DNA of 64,000 nucleotides, taken from NCBI GenBank assembly GCA_039930985.1, contig JBDTSV010000114.1, positions 12,886-76,885 of the forward strand, given 5' to 3'. The notes below the pieces were generated by a model. That model was not told where the DNA came from. It worked only from the letters and a program-made list of their open reading frames with translations, and searched no databases. Positions 33,553 to 43,320 of this stretch are shown here, piece by piece. The position numbers were made by a program, and so were the translations under genes. Numbering within the stretch: position 1 is the stretch's first letter; each line of letters starts with the position of its first letter. The DNA comes from CADEED01 sp039930985. Lineage in GTDB: Bacteria > Pseudomonadota > Gammaproteobacteria > Steroidobacterales > Steroidobacteraceae.

Positions 33553-35325
33553 ATGCGCCGAAAAATAGCTGTTCTGCTGGTCCCCCTGCTGGGCTTACTC
33601 ACCGTCGATGCCGCGTTCGCCGCCAAGAAGGCCGCCAATGCTCCATTGCTGAAGCTGTTTGAAACCGCCTGGCAGGAGGACCTGGCCGACGATCCGATAG
33701 CCGCCAGCGCCATCGGCGATCATCACTACGACGACAAGCTCACCGACATGTCGCCGGAGGCGCTCGCGAAGCGCAACCAGCGCGCGTACATGCGGCTGGC
33801 CGCGCTACGCAAGATCAACCGCGAGAAGCTCGACAAGCCCGACCAGCTCAACTACGACCTGTTCGAACGCGACATCAAGAACCGTATCGATGAAGCGCAG
33901 TTCAAACCGTACTCATACGCTCCGCGCACCTTCGACGGACCACAACTGTTGCCGCAGCTCACCGAAATCCTGCCGTTCCAGACCGTCAAGGACTACGACA
34001 ACTGGCTCGCCCGGATCAACGGCACCGGCATCTATATCGATCAGTGGATCGCGCTGTTAGGGCAGAGCGCGCTGGAAAGACGCACGCAGCCGCGCGTGAC
34101 CATCGCCAAGGTGCTCGAGCAGATCAAGCCGCAGCTGGTGAGCGATCCTGAAGCCAGCCCGTTCTACGCGCCGTTCAAAAAATTCCCGGCCGGCGTCGAC
34201 GCCGCCAACCAGGCGCGCCTCACCGCCGCCGCCAAGCTCGCGGTGCAAACTGTGGCGGTACCCGCCTTCCAGCGCTTCGACAAGTTCTTCCGCGAAGTCT
34301 ATCTACCGGCGTCGCGTGACACGGTGGGTGTTTCGGATACGCCCGATGGCGATCTGTACTACAAAAATCGCGTCAAGTACTACACCACCATCGACAACAT
34401 GACGGCGACGCAGATCCACAACCTCGGACTCGCGGAAGTGAAACGCATCCGTACCGAAATGGAAAAGGCGCTGGAGCCCATCAATTTCCTCGGCACCGTC
34501 GACCAGTTCCTCAACGAGCTGCGCGTGAACCCGCGGTTCTACTACAAGACCTCCGAAGAGCTGTTCGCGGCGTACGAGAAAACCGCGCGCGGCATCGAGC
34601 CGGAGTTGCCCAAGTTGTTCGGCCGCCTGCCGAAGACCACCTTCGACATCAAACCGATTCCGGCCGCCAGCGCGCCTACCACCACCACGGCGTACTACCA
34701 GCCTCCTTCTCTCGATGGCGCGCGCAAGGGCACTTTCTACGTCAATCTCTACAAGCCCGAGACGCGCCCGATGTGGGAAGTGGATGCATTGACCGCGCAC
34801 GAGGCAGTGCCCGGCCATCATCTGCAGGTCGCGCTCGCCTACGAGCTACAGGGGTTGCCGGAGTTCCGGCGCAATGCCGATTACACGGCCTTCATCGAAG
34901 GCTGGGCGCTGTATTCCGAGGGCCTCGGGTACGAGCTCGGACTCTACAAGGATGACTTCGCGAAGTTCGGCCAGCTGAACTACGACATGTGGCGTGCGGT
35001 TCGCCTGGTGGTCGACACCGGCATGCACCAGTTCCACTGGACACGCGAGCAGGCTATCTACTACTTCCGGCAGAACACCGGCAAGAACCTGCAGGACATC
35101 GAAAACGAAGTCGACCGCTACATCTCCTGGCCGGGCCAGGCACTGGCGTACAAGTTAGGTCAGCTCAGAATCCAGGCGCTGCGCGCCGAGGCGGAGAAGG
35201 CCCTGGGCGCCCGCTTCGACATTCGCGCGTTCCACGACCAGCTCCTCGGTATGGGCCCGCTGCCCTTGTCGGTGCTGGATGTCCAGATGCGCGAGTGGAT
35301 CGCGGCGCAGAGCGCCCGCCGGTAG
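33553..35325 (+). CDS. DUF885 family secreted metalloprotein
   Basis: 590 residues with a signal peptide (MRRKIAVLLVPLLGLLTVDAAFA). The zinc-metallopeptidase-like motif HEAVPGHHLQ (about 416-425) is followed by a Glu in FIEGWALYSEGLGYEL, giving an HExxxH-type gluzincin site. A conserved SWPGQALAYKLGQ block is near the C-terminus. DUF885 proteins are probable periplasmic peptidases with unknown substrates. It follows the CheD-like gene closely. Confidence 0.88.
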   Translation: MRRKIAVLLVPLLGLLTVDAAFAAKKAANAPLLKLFETAWQEDLADDPIAASAIGDHHYDDKLTDMSPEALAKRNQRAYMRLAALRKINREKLDKPDQLNYDLFERDIKNRIDEAQFKPYSYAPRTFDGPQLLPQLTEILPFQTVKDYDNWLARINGTGIYIDQWIALLGQSALERRTQPRVTIAKVLEQIKPQLVSDPEASPFYAPFKKFPAGVDAANQARLTAAAKLAVQTVAVPAFQRFDKFFREVYLPASRDTVGVSDTPDGDLYYKNRVKYYTTIDNMTATQIHNLGLAEVKRIRTEMEKALEPINFLGTVDQFLNELRVNPRFYYKTSEELFAAYEKTARGIEPELPKLFGRLPKTTFDIKPIPAASAPTTTTAYYQPPSLDGARKGTFYVNLYKPETRPMWEVDALTAHEAVPGHHLQVALAYELQGLPEFRRNADYTAFIEGWALYSEGLGYELGLYKDDFAKFGQLNYDMWRAVRLVVDTGMHQFHWTREQAIYYFRQNTGKNLQDIENEVDRYISWPGQALAYKLGQLRIQALRAEAEKALGARFDIRAFHDQLLGMGPLPLSVLDVQMREWIAAQSARR

Positions 35326-35347
35326 TCCTCGACGGTACGGCGGCGCA

Positions 35348-35671
35348 TCACTCGTTCTCCAGGCGGTCTTCGAGGGCTTCGATGGCGCTCAGCAGGCGTG
35401 TGCAGCGGGTCTCCGCTGCCGCGCTCTGCCGCTTGACCTGGTTGATCATGTGAACCGGGACGTCGTCGCGCTTCTCTAACAACTCGATCTCGAAGCGGGC
35501 GCGCGCGGCGGCGCGGCTCGCCGCGGCGTAGTGGCGCTGCATCTGCTCCAGCTGCTCGTCGAGTGCGCATTCGGCGACATCGACATCGTCCTGAAACTGC
35601 GTGGGAACGAAACCGGCGGGTGAATAGCCCTTGGCTGCTGAAGAATCCGCTGAAGAATTTCTCACGACCAC
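35348..35671 (-). CDS. hypothetical coiled-coil protein
   Basis: 107 residues, no signal peptide or membrane helix. From about residue 35 the sequence is almost entirely charged helix (ECALDEQLEQMQRHYAAA, RARFEIELLEKRDDV, and the end LSAIEALEDRLENE), so a coiled coil is likely. No family recognised. It converges on the DUF885 gene and is separated from the SBP gene by 133 bp with nothing obvious. Confidence 0.6.
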   Translation of the reverse strand: MVVRNSSADSSAAKGYSPAGFVPTQFQDDVDVAECALDEQLEQMQRHYAAASRAAARARFEIELLEKRDDVPVHMINQVKRQSAAAETRCTRLLSAIEALEDRLENE

Positions 35672-35804
35672 TCCTGTTCCCAGGCCGTCTGTGTGTGCCG
35701 GGGTGAGGCGATCATCGCGAATTGTTGTTGCTGGCGAATGTCGGTCGCCGGTCGCTTAAAGCTGCGGAACAACCGCCATCGACTTGTAAGACACCGCCAG
35801 ACAC

Positions 35805-37415
35805 CTACGTGGGAGCGATCTCCAGGTCGTTGGAATACACCACGTCCAACACATTGTCGTACCAGCCTTTTATCGCCGGTTTGACCAGATGCTTGTTCAC
35901 GTAGAAGTACAGCGGGACCAGCGGGTGATCCGCCAGCATGGTGCGCTCGGCCTCTTCGAGTAGTGCGCGGCGCTTGCCGGGATCGGTCTGCTGCGAGGCT
36001 TGTTCGAGCAGCGCGTCGTACGCGGTGCTCGCGTAGTGCGGCAGATTGATGCCGAAACCGCCCTTCAGATACTGGAGGAAGGTGTACGCATCGTTGTAGT
36101 CGCCCACCCAGGACAGGCGATACATGTCGATGTCGCGCCGGTCGATGTCCTGGAACAGCGATTTGAATTCAACGGCCACGAGGCTTGCTTCTACGCCCAG
36201 CGCTTCCTTCCACATTGACGCCACGGCCACGGCCACCTTGGTGTGGACTTCGCCCGAGTTGTAGCGCAACTCGAAACGCAAAGGCCTTTCGCGCGTGAAC
36301 CCGGCTTCGGCCAACAGCTTTTGCGCGAGCACGATGCGCCTGCCGACCGGGATCCTGGCGTAGTCGAACGATTGTGAGGTGTAGTTGTTCACTCCCGGCG
36401 GCACCCAGCCGTAAGCGGGCAGCTCACCTACCCGCAGCACGGAATTCGCCAGCCGTTCGCGATCGATGGCCATCGACAAAGCCTGGCGCAACTGCGGATG
36501 CGCCGAGAACAGCGCGCGATCGAGATTGAAGCCGTAGTAGTAGGTGCTGAGCTGCGGCGCCACGTGCAGCTCGGCGGCCAGGTTTGCCTTTATCCAGTCG
36601 AACTGCCCGCGCGGCACGACGCGCGTGCAATGCAGTTCGCCGGCGCGGTAGGCGCGCAGCTCGGCGTTCTCATCGGCGATCTGCAGGAATTTCACGCCGT
36701 CGATCTTGTTGGCGGCGTTGTTCCAGTAGTGGGAGTTGCGCGCCAGCCGGATATAGCTGCCCTGCAGCCACTCCGTGAGCATGAACGCGCCATTGGACAC
36801 CTGGTCGCCGGCGCGGGCGAACCGGTCGCCAAACTTCGCGAGCGACGGCCGATGCAGTGGCGCGATGGAAGGATGCGCCATGAGCCCGGGTAGATAGGGA
36901 GCCAGACTCTTGAGCGTGATGACGACGGTGGTGGTGTCCGGAGCGGCGACCCCAAGTGCCTCCGGCGGCTTCTTGCCCGCGACTATGTCAGGCGCGTTCT
37001 GGATCACCTCGATGACCTGCGCGTACTGCGAGGCGGTGGCGGGATTCACGAGGCGCTGCATGCCAGCGACGAAGTCTTCGGCGACCAGCGGCTCGCCATT
37101 GGACCAGCGCAGGTTGGCGCGCAGTTTGAACGTGTAGAGGCGACCGTCATCGCTGACTGTCCAGCTCTCCGCGGCCGCGGGAACGGTGGCGGCTTTCTTG
37201 TCGAGGCGCGTGAGTCCTTCGAACAGATCACGCAGAACCACCATGGATTCCGTCGAGCGTGCCTTGTGCGGATCGAGCGAGTCCGGATCGGGACCGTTGC
37301 CGCGCAGCAGGACGGCCGGTTGCTTGCCCGGCACCGTGCCGTGCTTGCCGCACGCCGTGATTGCCAGCGCCAGCGGTGCAGCCAGCACTTGGCGTCGGGT
37401 GATGGAATTGCCCAT
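35805..37415 (-). CDS. peptide/oligopeptide ABC transporter substrate-binding lipoprotein
   Basis: 536 residues of the SBP_bac_5 (OppA/DppA) family. The N-terminus has a twin-arginine-like TRRQVL and a lipobox LAITAC, so it is an exported lipoprotein. DPDSLDPHKARSTESMVVLRDLFEGL is typical of the family start region, and a WVGDYNDAYTFLQYL block near residue 430 is typical of peptide binders. No permease or ATPase genes are adjacent, so it must work with components encoded elsewhere. It overlaps the mnmG stop by one base (TGATG). Confidence 0.88.
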   Translation of the reverse strand: MGNSITRRQVLAAPLALAITACGKHGTVPGKQPAVLLRGNGPDPDSLDPHKARSTESMVVLRDLFEGLTRLDKKAATVPAAAESWTVSDDGRLYTFKLRANLRWSNGEPLVAEDFVAGMQRLVNPATASQYAQVIEVIQNAPDIVAGKKPPEALGVAAPDTTTVVITLKSLAPYLPGLMAHPSIAPLHRPSLAKFGDRFARAGDQVSNGAFMLTEWLQGSYIRLARNSHYWNNAANKIDGVKFLQIADENAELRAYRAGELHCTRVVPRGQFDWIKANLAAELHVAPQLSTYYYGFNLDRALFSAHPQLRQALSMAIDRERLANSVLRVGELPAYGWVPPGVNNYTSQSFDYARIPVGRRIVLAQKLLAEAGFTRERPLRFELRYNSGEVHTKVAVAVASMWKEALGVEASLVAVEFKSLFQDIDRRDIDMYRLSWVGDYNDAYTFLQYLKGGFGINLPHYASTAYDALLEQASQQTDPGKRRALLEEAERTMLADHPLVPLYFYVNKHLVKPAIKGWYDNVLDVVYSNDLEIAPT

Positions 37416-39307
37416 CAGGCCGCGCGGGATTTCTTGAGGTGCACTAACAGGATGGAAACGGCGGCGGGCGTGACGCCGGCGACGCGCGCCGCCTGCCCCA
37501 CTGTTGCCGGACGAATCTGCTCGAGCTTCTGCCGGACTTCGTTCGACAGGCCCGTGACGCGCGCGTAGTCGAGGTCCTCGGGCAACCGCGTTTCCTCGTT
37601 ACGGCGTTGACGCGAGATTTCTTCTTCCTGGCGTTCGATGTAGCCGGAATATTTCGCGGCCACCTCGATCTGTGCGCGGATCTGCGCCGGCAGTCGATCG
37701 TCGGCGGGCAACTGCATGGGACCGATGAGCTCGACCACGTGCTGGTAGGCAACCTCGGGACGACGCAACAGATCGAAGGCCGAAAGCGCGTCGCGCGTTG
37801 CGGTGTCGCCCAGCACGCGCGCCGACCATTCCGCGGGGATCTCGGTTGCCTTGATGCGGGTTACCTTGAATCGCTCGAGCTCACGGGCGCTGCCTGTGCG
37901 TTTCGCTTCGAACAGGGTCCAGCGCTCATCGTCGACCAGCCCCATCGCACGCGCGACCGGGGTGAGCCGCAGATCCGCATTGTCTTCGCGCAGCAGCAGA
38001 CGATGTTCGGCGCGGCTCGTGAACATTCGATAGGGCTCGCGCGTGCCGCTCGTCACCAGGTCGTCGATGAGCACGCCCACATAGCTTTCGCTGCGCTTCG
38101 GCACGAAGGCTTGCTGGTCAGCCGCGGACCGTGCCGCATTGATGCCGGCGATGAGGCCCTGCGCGGCGGCTTCTTCATAACCGGTGGTGCCGTTGATCTG
38201 GCCGGCGAAATACAGACCGGCGAGTGCCTTGGTCTCGAGCGATGGTTTGAGATCGCGGGGATCGAAGAAGTCGTATTCGATGGCGTAGCCTGGTCGCGTG
38301 ATATGCGCGTTCTCGAAGCCCTTGATGGTGCGCACGAACTCGTTCTGGACGTCGTACGGCAGACTCGTCGAGATGCCGTTCGGATACACCTCGTGAGTGT
38401 TGAGGCCTTCGGGCTCGATGAAAATCTGGTGCGAACTCTTGTCGGCGAATCTAACTACCTTGTCTTCCACGCTCGGGCAGTAGCGCGGGCCAACGCCTTC
38501 GATCTTGCCGGTAAACATGGGCGAGCGATCGGTGGCGGCACGAATGATTTCGTGCGTGCGCTGCGTCGTCGCGGTGATGTGGCAGGGCAGCTGCGCGGGA
38601 TGATCGCTGGGGCGGCCGAGATAGCTGAACACGGGACGCGGCTCGTCGGAATGCTGCGTAGCCAACTGCGAATAGTCGATGGTGCGGCCATCGATGCGCG
38701 GTGGCGTGCCGGTCTTGAGACGGCCGACGCGAAACGGCAATGCGCGCAGGCGTTCGGCAAGCTTGTTAGACGCTTGATCGCCGGCGCGGCCGGAGCTGTG
38801 GTTCACGAGCCCGACATGAATGCGCCCGCCGAGAAATGTTCCGACGGTGAGCACGACGGCGCGCGCGCGAAACTCGATGCCGGTGACCGTGACGACGCCA
38901 CGCACCACGCCATTCTCGACGATGAGATCGCCGCACTCCTGCTGGAACAGCGTGAGGTTCGGCTGATTCTCGAGTGTGCGACGCACGAATGCTCTGTAGA
39001 GCATGCGGTCCGCCTGCACGCGTGTTGCGCGCACGGCCGGACCCTTGCTGGCGTTCAACGTGCGCGACTGGATGGCGGCCGCGTCGGCGGCGCGCGCCAT
39101 GACGCCGCCCATCGCATCGATCTCCTTGACGAGGTGGCCCTTGCCGATGCCGCCGACAGCCGGATTGCAGCTCATCTGGCCCAGCGTCTCGATCGACTGC
39201 GTGAGCAGCAACGTGCGCGCGCCGGTCCGCGCAGCAGCCAGCGAAGCTTCGGTGCCGGCGTGCCCGCCGCCGATCACGATTACGTCAAATGAGGGGTTCG
39301 AGGCCAA
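37415..39307 (-). CDS. mnmG: tRNA uridine-5-carboxymethylaminomethyl modification enzyme MnmG
   Basis: 630 residues. Binds FAD (VIGGGHAGTEASLAAARTG near the start) and with MnmE builds the cmnm5 group on U34 of tRNAs; conserved blocks include SCNPAVGGIGKGHLVKE, GYEEAAAQGLIAGINAA and the C-terminal ARVAGVTPAAVSILL. The start is a TTG at 39307 directly before the Rossmann strand. It is normally near mnmE and followed by rsmG-parA-parB; here it is 4.4 kb from mnmE and followed by a peptide-binding lipoprotein gene. Confidence 0.95.
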   Translation of the reverse strand: MASNPSFDVIVIGGGHAGTEASLAAARTGARTLLLTQSIETLGQMSCNPAVGGIGKGHLVKEIDAMGGVMARAADAAAIQSRTLNASKGPAVRATRVQADRMLYRAFVRRTLENQPNLTLFQQECGDLIVENGVVRGVVTVTGIEFRARAVVLTVGTFLGGRIHVGLVNHSSGRAGDQASNKLAERLRALPFRVGRLKTGTPPRIDGRTIDYSQLATQHSDEPRPVFSYLGRPSDHPAQLPCHITATTQRTHEIIRAATDRSPMFTGKIEGVGPRYCPSVEDKVVRFADKSSHQIFIEPEGLNTHEVYPNGISTSLPYDVQNEFVRTIKGFENAHITRPGYAIEYDFFDPRDLKPSLETKALAGLYFAGQINGTTGYEEAAAQGLIAGINAARSAADQQAFVPKRSESYVGVLIDDLVTSGTREPYRMFTSRAEHRLLLREDNADLRLTPVARAMGLVDDERWTLFEAKRTGSARELERFKVTRIKATEIPAEWSARVLGDTATRDALSAFDLLRRPEVAYQHVVELIGPMQLPADDRLPAQIRAQIEVAAKYSGYIERQEEEISRQRRNEETRLPEDLDYARVTGLSNEVRQKLEQIRPATVGQAARVAGVTPAAVSILLVHLKKSRAA

Positions 39308-39451
39308 GGAAATCCCATGCGATCAAGGAGTTAAGGTGCCCCAAAGGACGGGGAATAGTAGCTTGCCCGAGGTGTCAACGCCACCGGCTGCGACCCGTTG
39401 TATGGGCAACAGCGCCGAATTTCCGGTCGCCAGATGAGCAGGAGAGTTGTC

Positions 39452-39775
39452 ATGAAGAAATCGAACGTGTTGGCCGGTATGGGTCTCGCCGTGGCGATGG
39501 TGATTGCGGGTTCCGCGTCCGCGGGCACGGCGCATTACGACGCGCGCCAGCATAACCAGCGTGAGCGCATCGCCAACGGCGTCGGCAGCGGACAGCTGAC
39601 GATGCGCGAGACCCGGCATCTCGCCGCCGGCCAGGTGCATCTGAACCGTGTCGAGCGTCGCGCGAAAGCCGACGGCGTGGTGACCGGTCGCGAACGCGCC
39701 CACATGCAACACGAAGAGAACCAGCAGTCGCGCCGCATTTATCGCCAGAAGCATGATGCCCAGGGTCGCAACTAA
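39452..39775 (+). CDS. secreted small basic protein
   Basis: 107 residues: a signal peptide (MKKSNVLAGMGLAVAMVIAG, cleavage near ASAG) and a mature part rich in His, Arg and Gln with repeated helical units (RETRHLAAGQVHLNRVERRA, then RERAHMQHEENQQSRRIYR). Similar secreted proteins occur in other proteobacteria without known function. Strong ribosome-binding site AGGAGAG before ATG 39452. A rho-independent terminator follows, so it is a single-gene unit. Confidence 0.72.
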   Translation: MKKSNVLAGMGLAVAMVIAGSASAGTAHYDARQHNQRERIANGVGSGQLTMRETRHLAAGQVHLNRVERRAKADGVVTGRERAHMQHEENQQSRRIYRQKHDAQGRN

Positions 39776-39799
39776 ACCTCACGGTTGAGTGCAGGAGCC

Positions 39800-39838
39800 G
39801 AAGGGGTGTGACTCGAGCAAGTCACGCCCCTTCTATTT
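39800..39838 (+). terminator. rho-independent terminator after the small secreted protein
   Basis: GAAGGGGTGTGACT and AGTCACGCCCCTTC form a 14-bp stem with one G-U pair and a 6-base loop, followed by TATTT. It ends the plus-strand transcript of the 107-residue protein and separates it from the hydrolase gene. Confidence 0.8.
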
Positions 39839-39901
39839 GGCGTCGCGCATGTGAAACCGCGCGGCCGGACGCGCGTGAGGCTCGTGTATCCTGCGCGCCG
39901 C

Positions 39902-41377
39902 ATGATGCGACTTTGCGCCTTCGCTGGATTTCTGGGCTTCGCGGCCCTGGTCGCGGCCGAGACGACTGTTCCCGCCAAGGTTTCGCTCGAACCTTGCCGC
40001 CTCGAACATCCATTCCGCATGCTGGCGCTGTCTGCGGAATGCGCGAAGATCAAGGTTCCGGAAAATCCGGATCTGCCCGACGGCCGGCAGATCGAGCTCT
40101 TCGTCGCGCGTGTACCGGCCATCAGTCTCAACAAGAAGCCGGATCCATTGTTTCTGATCGCGGGCGGGCCCGGCACCTCGGCTGTCGACATGTACACCTC
40201 GTCGGCCGCGCCTTTCGATCGCGTACGCCGCGATCGCGACATCATTCTTCTCGACCAGCGCGGTACCGGACGTTCGCACCGGCTCGACTGCGACTACGGC
40301 GACCAGAACCTCTTTGAGCGCGTCGGAGATCTCGAAGTCGCGGCCGCCACCATCAAGTGCCGTGATGCGCTGGAGAAAACATCCGACCTGCGCATGTACA
40401 CCACGAGCGTGGCCGTGCGCGATCTCGACTCGGTGCGGCGCATCCTGGGTTACGAACGCATCAATTTGTTCGGCAACTCCTACGGCACGCGCGTGGCGCA
40501 GCACTACGCACGGCGCTATCCCGCGGCCACGCGCACGGTAATTCTCGATGGCGTGGTGAATCCGGAAGTGGTGCTGGGGCCGGCAATTGCCATCGACGCG
40601 GAGCGCGCGCTCGAGCGCATCCTGGCGCGCTGCGCGGGCGATGCGTCGTGCTCGAAAGCCTTCCAGGATCCGTCAGCCGACTATCGCGCTCTGCGCGTGC
40701 AGCTCGCCGCCCAGCCTTTCAAGACCATGGTCAGCGATGCCGCCACGGGCAGGCCTATCAACTTCGACTTCACCACGCGGCATTTGTCTGCGGTGCTCAG
40801 ATTTGCCAGCTACAACGACGACCAGGCAGCGTTGCTGCCACTGTCGCTGCACCTGGCCAGGCACGAAGGAAACTTCACGCCGCTGGCGAGCCAATTCCGC
40901 GTGTTCGCGAATTCACTCGAAGCGGCTTTCGCCTACGGCATGCACAACAGCGTCGCCTGCAGTGAAGACGCGCCGCTCATTGACGAATCGAAGCTGGACC
41001 TCGCGGCGTTGAATGCCACGCACATGGGTGCCGAGCAGGTGAAACAGCTGGTTGAATCCTGCAAGAACTGGCCGAAAGGCGTGGTCGATGCGGACCTGCA
41101 CGCGCCATTCAAGAGCGACGCGGCCGCACTGCTGCTGTCGGGTTCGGACGATCCGGTGACGCCGCCCCAATACGCCACGCTGGCGCAGCACGCGTTCGCC
41201 GACAGCAAGCATGTGATCGTCGCGGGCCACGGCCACGGACAATTCGGCGCGCCCTGCGTAGATCGCATCATCGGAAATTTCGTGAACGCGGGCACTGCGC
41301 TCGGCCTCGATGCCAAATGCACCGACAAGCTCAAGCCCATGCCGTTTTTCATCACGCTGGCCGGGCCGGCCCCCTGA
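39902..41377 (+). CDS. secreted alpha/beta hydrolase (tripeptidyl-aminopeptidase-like)
   Basis: 491 residues from ATG 39902 (MMRLCAFAGFLGFAALVAAE signal peptide); the track-wide longer frame from 39851 would hide the signal. The fold has AGGPGTSAVDMY as oxyanion region, DQRGTGRS, the nucleophile elbow LFGNSYGTRVAQHYA (Ser near 193), the acid in GSDDPVTPP and a His in AGHGHGQFG. It resembles TAP-like exopeptidases that cleave N-terminal residues, substrate unknown. 18 bp upstream of the ABC exporter gene, perhaps co-transcribed. Confidence 0.85.
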   Translation: MMRLCAFAGFLGFAALVAAETTVPAKVSLEPCRLEHPFRMLALSAECAKIKVPENPDLPDGRQIELFVARVPAISLNKKPDPLFLIAGGPGTSAVDMYTSSAAPFDRVRRDRDIILLDQRGTGRSHRLDCDYGDQNLFERVGDLEVAAATIKCRDALEKTSDLRMYTTSVAVRDLDSVRRILGYERINLFGNSYGTRVAQHYARRYPAATRTVILDGVVNPEVVLGPAIAIDAERALERILARCAGDASCSKAFQDPSADYRALRVQLAAQPFKTMVSDAATGRPINFDFTTRHLSAVLRFASYNDDQAALLPLSLHLARHEGNFTPLASQFRVFANSLEAAFAYGMHNSVACSEDAPLIDESKLDLAALNATHMGAEQVKQLVESCKNWPKGVVDADLHAPFKSDAAALLLSGSDDPVTPPQYATLAQHAFADSKHVIVAGHGHGQFGAPCVDRIIGNFVNAGTALGLDAKCTDKLKPMPFFITLAGPAP

Positions 41378-41395
41378 CCCGACGAAACCACGCTC

Positions 41396-42139
41396 ATGCT
41401 CGAAGCACGCGACCTCTACAAGTCTTTCGGCAAGATTGCCGCGGTGCGCGGAGTGAGTTTCACCGCGCGCGACGGCCAGATCACCGGGTTGTTAGGCCCG
41501 AACGGCGCCGGCAAATCCACCACGCTGCGCATGCTGTATACCGTGCTCAAACCCGAGGCCGGTGATGCCTTCATCGACGGCACCAGCGTAACGGCCGATC
41601 CGCTCGCGGCGCGCAAGGCCATCGGCGTGCTGTCGCACGGCGCCGGCGTCTATAACAATCTGACCGCCCGCGAAAACATCGCCTACTTCGGCGAGTTGCA
41701 TGGGCTCACGCGCACGGATCGCGAGGCGCGGGCCGCCGAGCTCATCGAAATGCTCGACATGCAGTCGTTCGCCGATCGTCGGGCGAAAGGATTTTCACAG
41801 GGACAAAAGCTCAAGACGGCGCTGGCGCGCGCGCTGGTGCACCGCCCGCGCAACGTATTGCTCGACGAGCCCACCAACGGCCTCGACGTGATGGCGGTGC
41901 GCAATCTGCGTAAGCTGCTGGGCCAGTTGCGCGACGCCGGGCACTGCGTGCTGTTCTCCAGCCACGTCATGCAGGAAGTCGAGCAACTCTGCGACGAGGT
42001 GGTGGTGATCAACGACGGCCAGGTGGTGGCCGCGGGCCCGTTGGCGGAAATTCGCGCGCGCGCCGGCAACTCGCAGCTCGAAGATGCCTTCGTGAGCCTC
42101 ATGCATGGCAATGACGCCGGCAGCGGTGCGCCGAAATGA
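41396..42139 (+). CDS. ABC transporter ATP-binding protein (NatA-like)
   Basis: 247 residues with Walker A GPNGAGKSTTLRML (about 36-49), the signature FSQGQKLKTALARAL (a variant of LSGGQ), Walker B NVLLDEPTNGLD and the H-loop FSSHVMQEVEQL. It matches the NatA branch that energises ABC-2 type exporters. The ATG of the permease overlaps its stop (ATGA). Confidence 0.92.
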   Translation: MLEARDLYKSFGKIAAVRGVSFTARDGQITGLLGPNGAGKSTTLRMLYTVLKPEAGDAFIDGTSVTADPLAARKAIGVLSHGAGVYNNLTARENIAYFGELHGLTRTDREARAAELIEMLDMQSFADRRAKGFSQGQKLKTALARALVHRPRNVLLDEPTNGLDVMAVRNLRKLLGQLRDAGHCVLFSSHVMQEVEQLCDEVVVINDGQVVAAGPLAEIRARAGNSQLEDAFVSLMHGNDAGSGAPK

Positions 42140-43320
42140 ACCTGCGCGGCATCTGGGCGGTTTTCCGCAAGGAATTTCGCGAGAATCTGCGCGACCGGCG
42201 CACGCTGCTCTCGGCGCTGGTGTTTGGTCCGGTGATCAGCCCCATCCTGGTGGCGGGCCTGGTGCAATTCACCATCTCGCACGCCGAAACGCAGTCCGAC
42301 GAGAACATCTCCGTGTCGGTGTCGCATGCGCAGAATGCGCCGAACCTGGTCGACTACCTCACGGCGCGCGGCGTGGATGTCGTGAAGGTGAACTTCGACG
42401 AAGCAGCGGCGCGCGCTGCCGTGGCGAAGCAGACGCACAAGATCATCCTGGAGATTCCCGCGGATTTCGGCGCCCGCCTTCAACAGGGCCAGCCCGCGCC
42501 CGTGGTGCTGTATTCAGACAGCTCCCGTGGCTTCGAACGCCGCGGCGCGCGGCGCGTGCGCGCGCTGGTATCGAACTATGGCATCGAGATCGCGCAGCTG
42601 CGCTTCCTGGCACGCGGGGTCGATCCGATCTCGGTGCTGCCCATTTCCGTGCAGGAGATAGATGTGTCGACACCCACCGGCCGTTCGGTGCTGGTGCTCA
42701 ACATGATGACCTACCTGGTCCTGCTGTCGATGTTGCTAGGCGGCCTCTATCTGGCCATCGACGCCACCGCCGGCGAGCGTGAACGCGGTTCGCTGGAGGT
42801 GCTGCTTACCTCGCCGGTTCCGCGCCAGAACCTGATCTACGGCAAGATCGCCGCGGCCGGGTCGTACATGCTCATCTCGCTGGTGCTCACGGTGACCATG
42901 TTTTCCGTGGCCATGAGCTTCGTGGGACTGGAGCAACTGGGCATCACGGCGAATCTCGGCCCGGCCGCGGCGATGCAATTGATCGCCTGCTGTGCGCCGG
43001 TGATCCTGTTCGGCTCGGCCTATCTCACCATCATCTCGGCGTTCGCCAAGACCTATCGCGAGGCGCAGACCTACCTGCAACTCGTGATCACCATTCCCAC
43101 GTTGCCGCTGATCTTTGCCGGCATGCTTGGGCTTCAGCCCAAACTCGGGCTCATGTTCGTGCCGTTCCTGAGCCAGCACCTGCTCATGACCACGGTGGTG
43201 CGCGCGGAAGAGATCGTGCCCTTGCACATGGTGGTGTCGGTGGTCAGCACGCTCGTCTACGGCGCGGTGCTCACCTACATCGCCGGCCGGTTGTACCGGC
43301 GCGAAGCGCTTCTAGGCTGA
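42136..43320 (+). CDS. ABC-2 type exporter permease (NatB-like)
   Basis: 394 residues: one N-terminal helix (LLSALVFGPVISPILVAGLV), a large extracytoplasmic domain (about 50-180) and five or six C-terminal helices with the GERERGSLEVLLTSPV loop typical of NatB/ABC2 permeases. With the NatA-like ATPase it would export Na+ or a small compound; the substrate is unknown. Its end overlaps the convergent HExxH gene by 9 bases. Confidence 0.9.
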   Translation: MNLRGIWAVFRKEFRENLRDRRTLLSALVFGPVISPILVAGLVQFTISHAETQSDENISVSVSHAQNAPNLVDYLTARGVDVVKVNFDEAAARAAVAKQTHKIILEIPADFGARLQQGQPAPVVLYSDSSRGFERRGARRVRALVSNYGIEIAQLRFLARGVDPISVLPISVQEIDVSTPTGRSVLVLNMMTYLVLLSMLLGGLYLAIDATAGERERGSLEVLLTSPVPRQNLIYGKIAAAGSYMLISLVLTVTMFSVAMSFVGLEQLGITANLGPAAAMQLIACCAPVILFGSAYLTIISAFAKTYREAQTYLQLVITIPTLPLIFAGMLGLQPKLGLMFVPFLSQHLLMTTVVRAEEIVPLHMVVSVVSTLVYGAVLTYIAGRLYRREALLG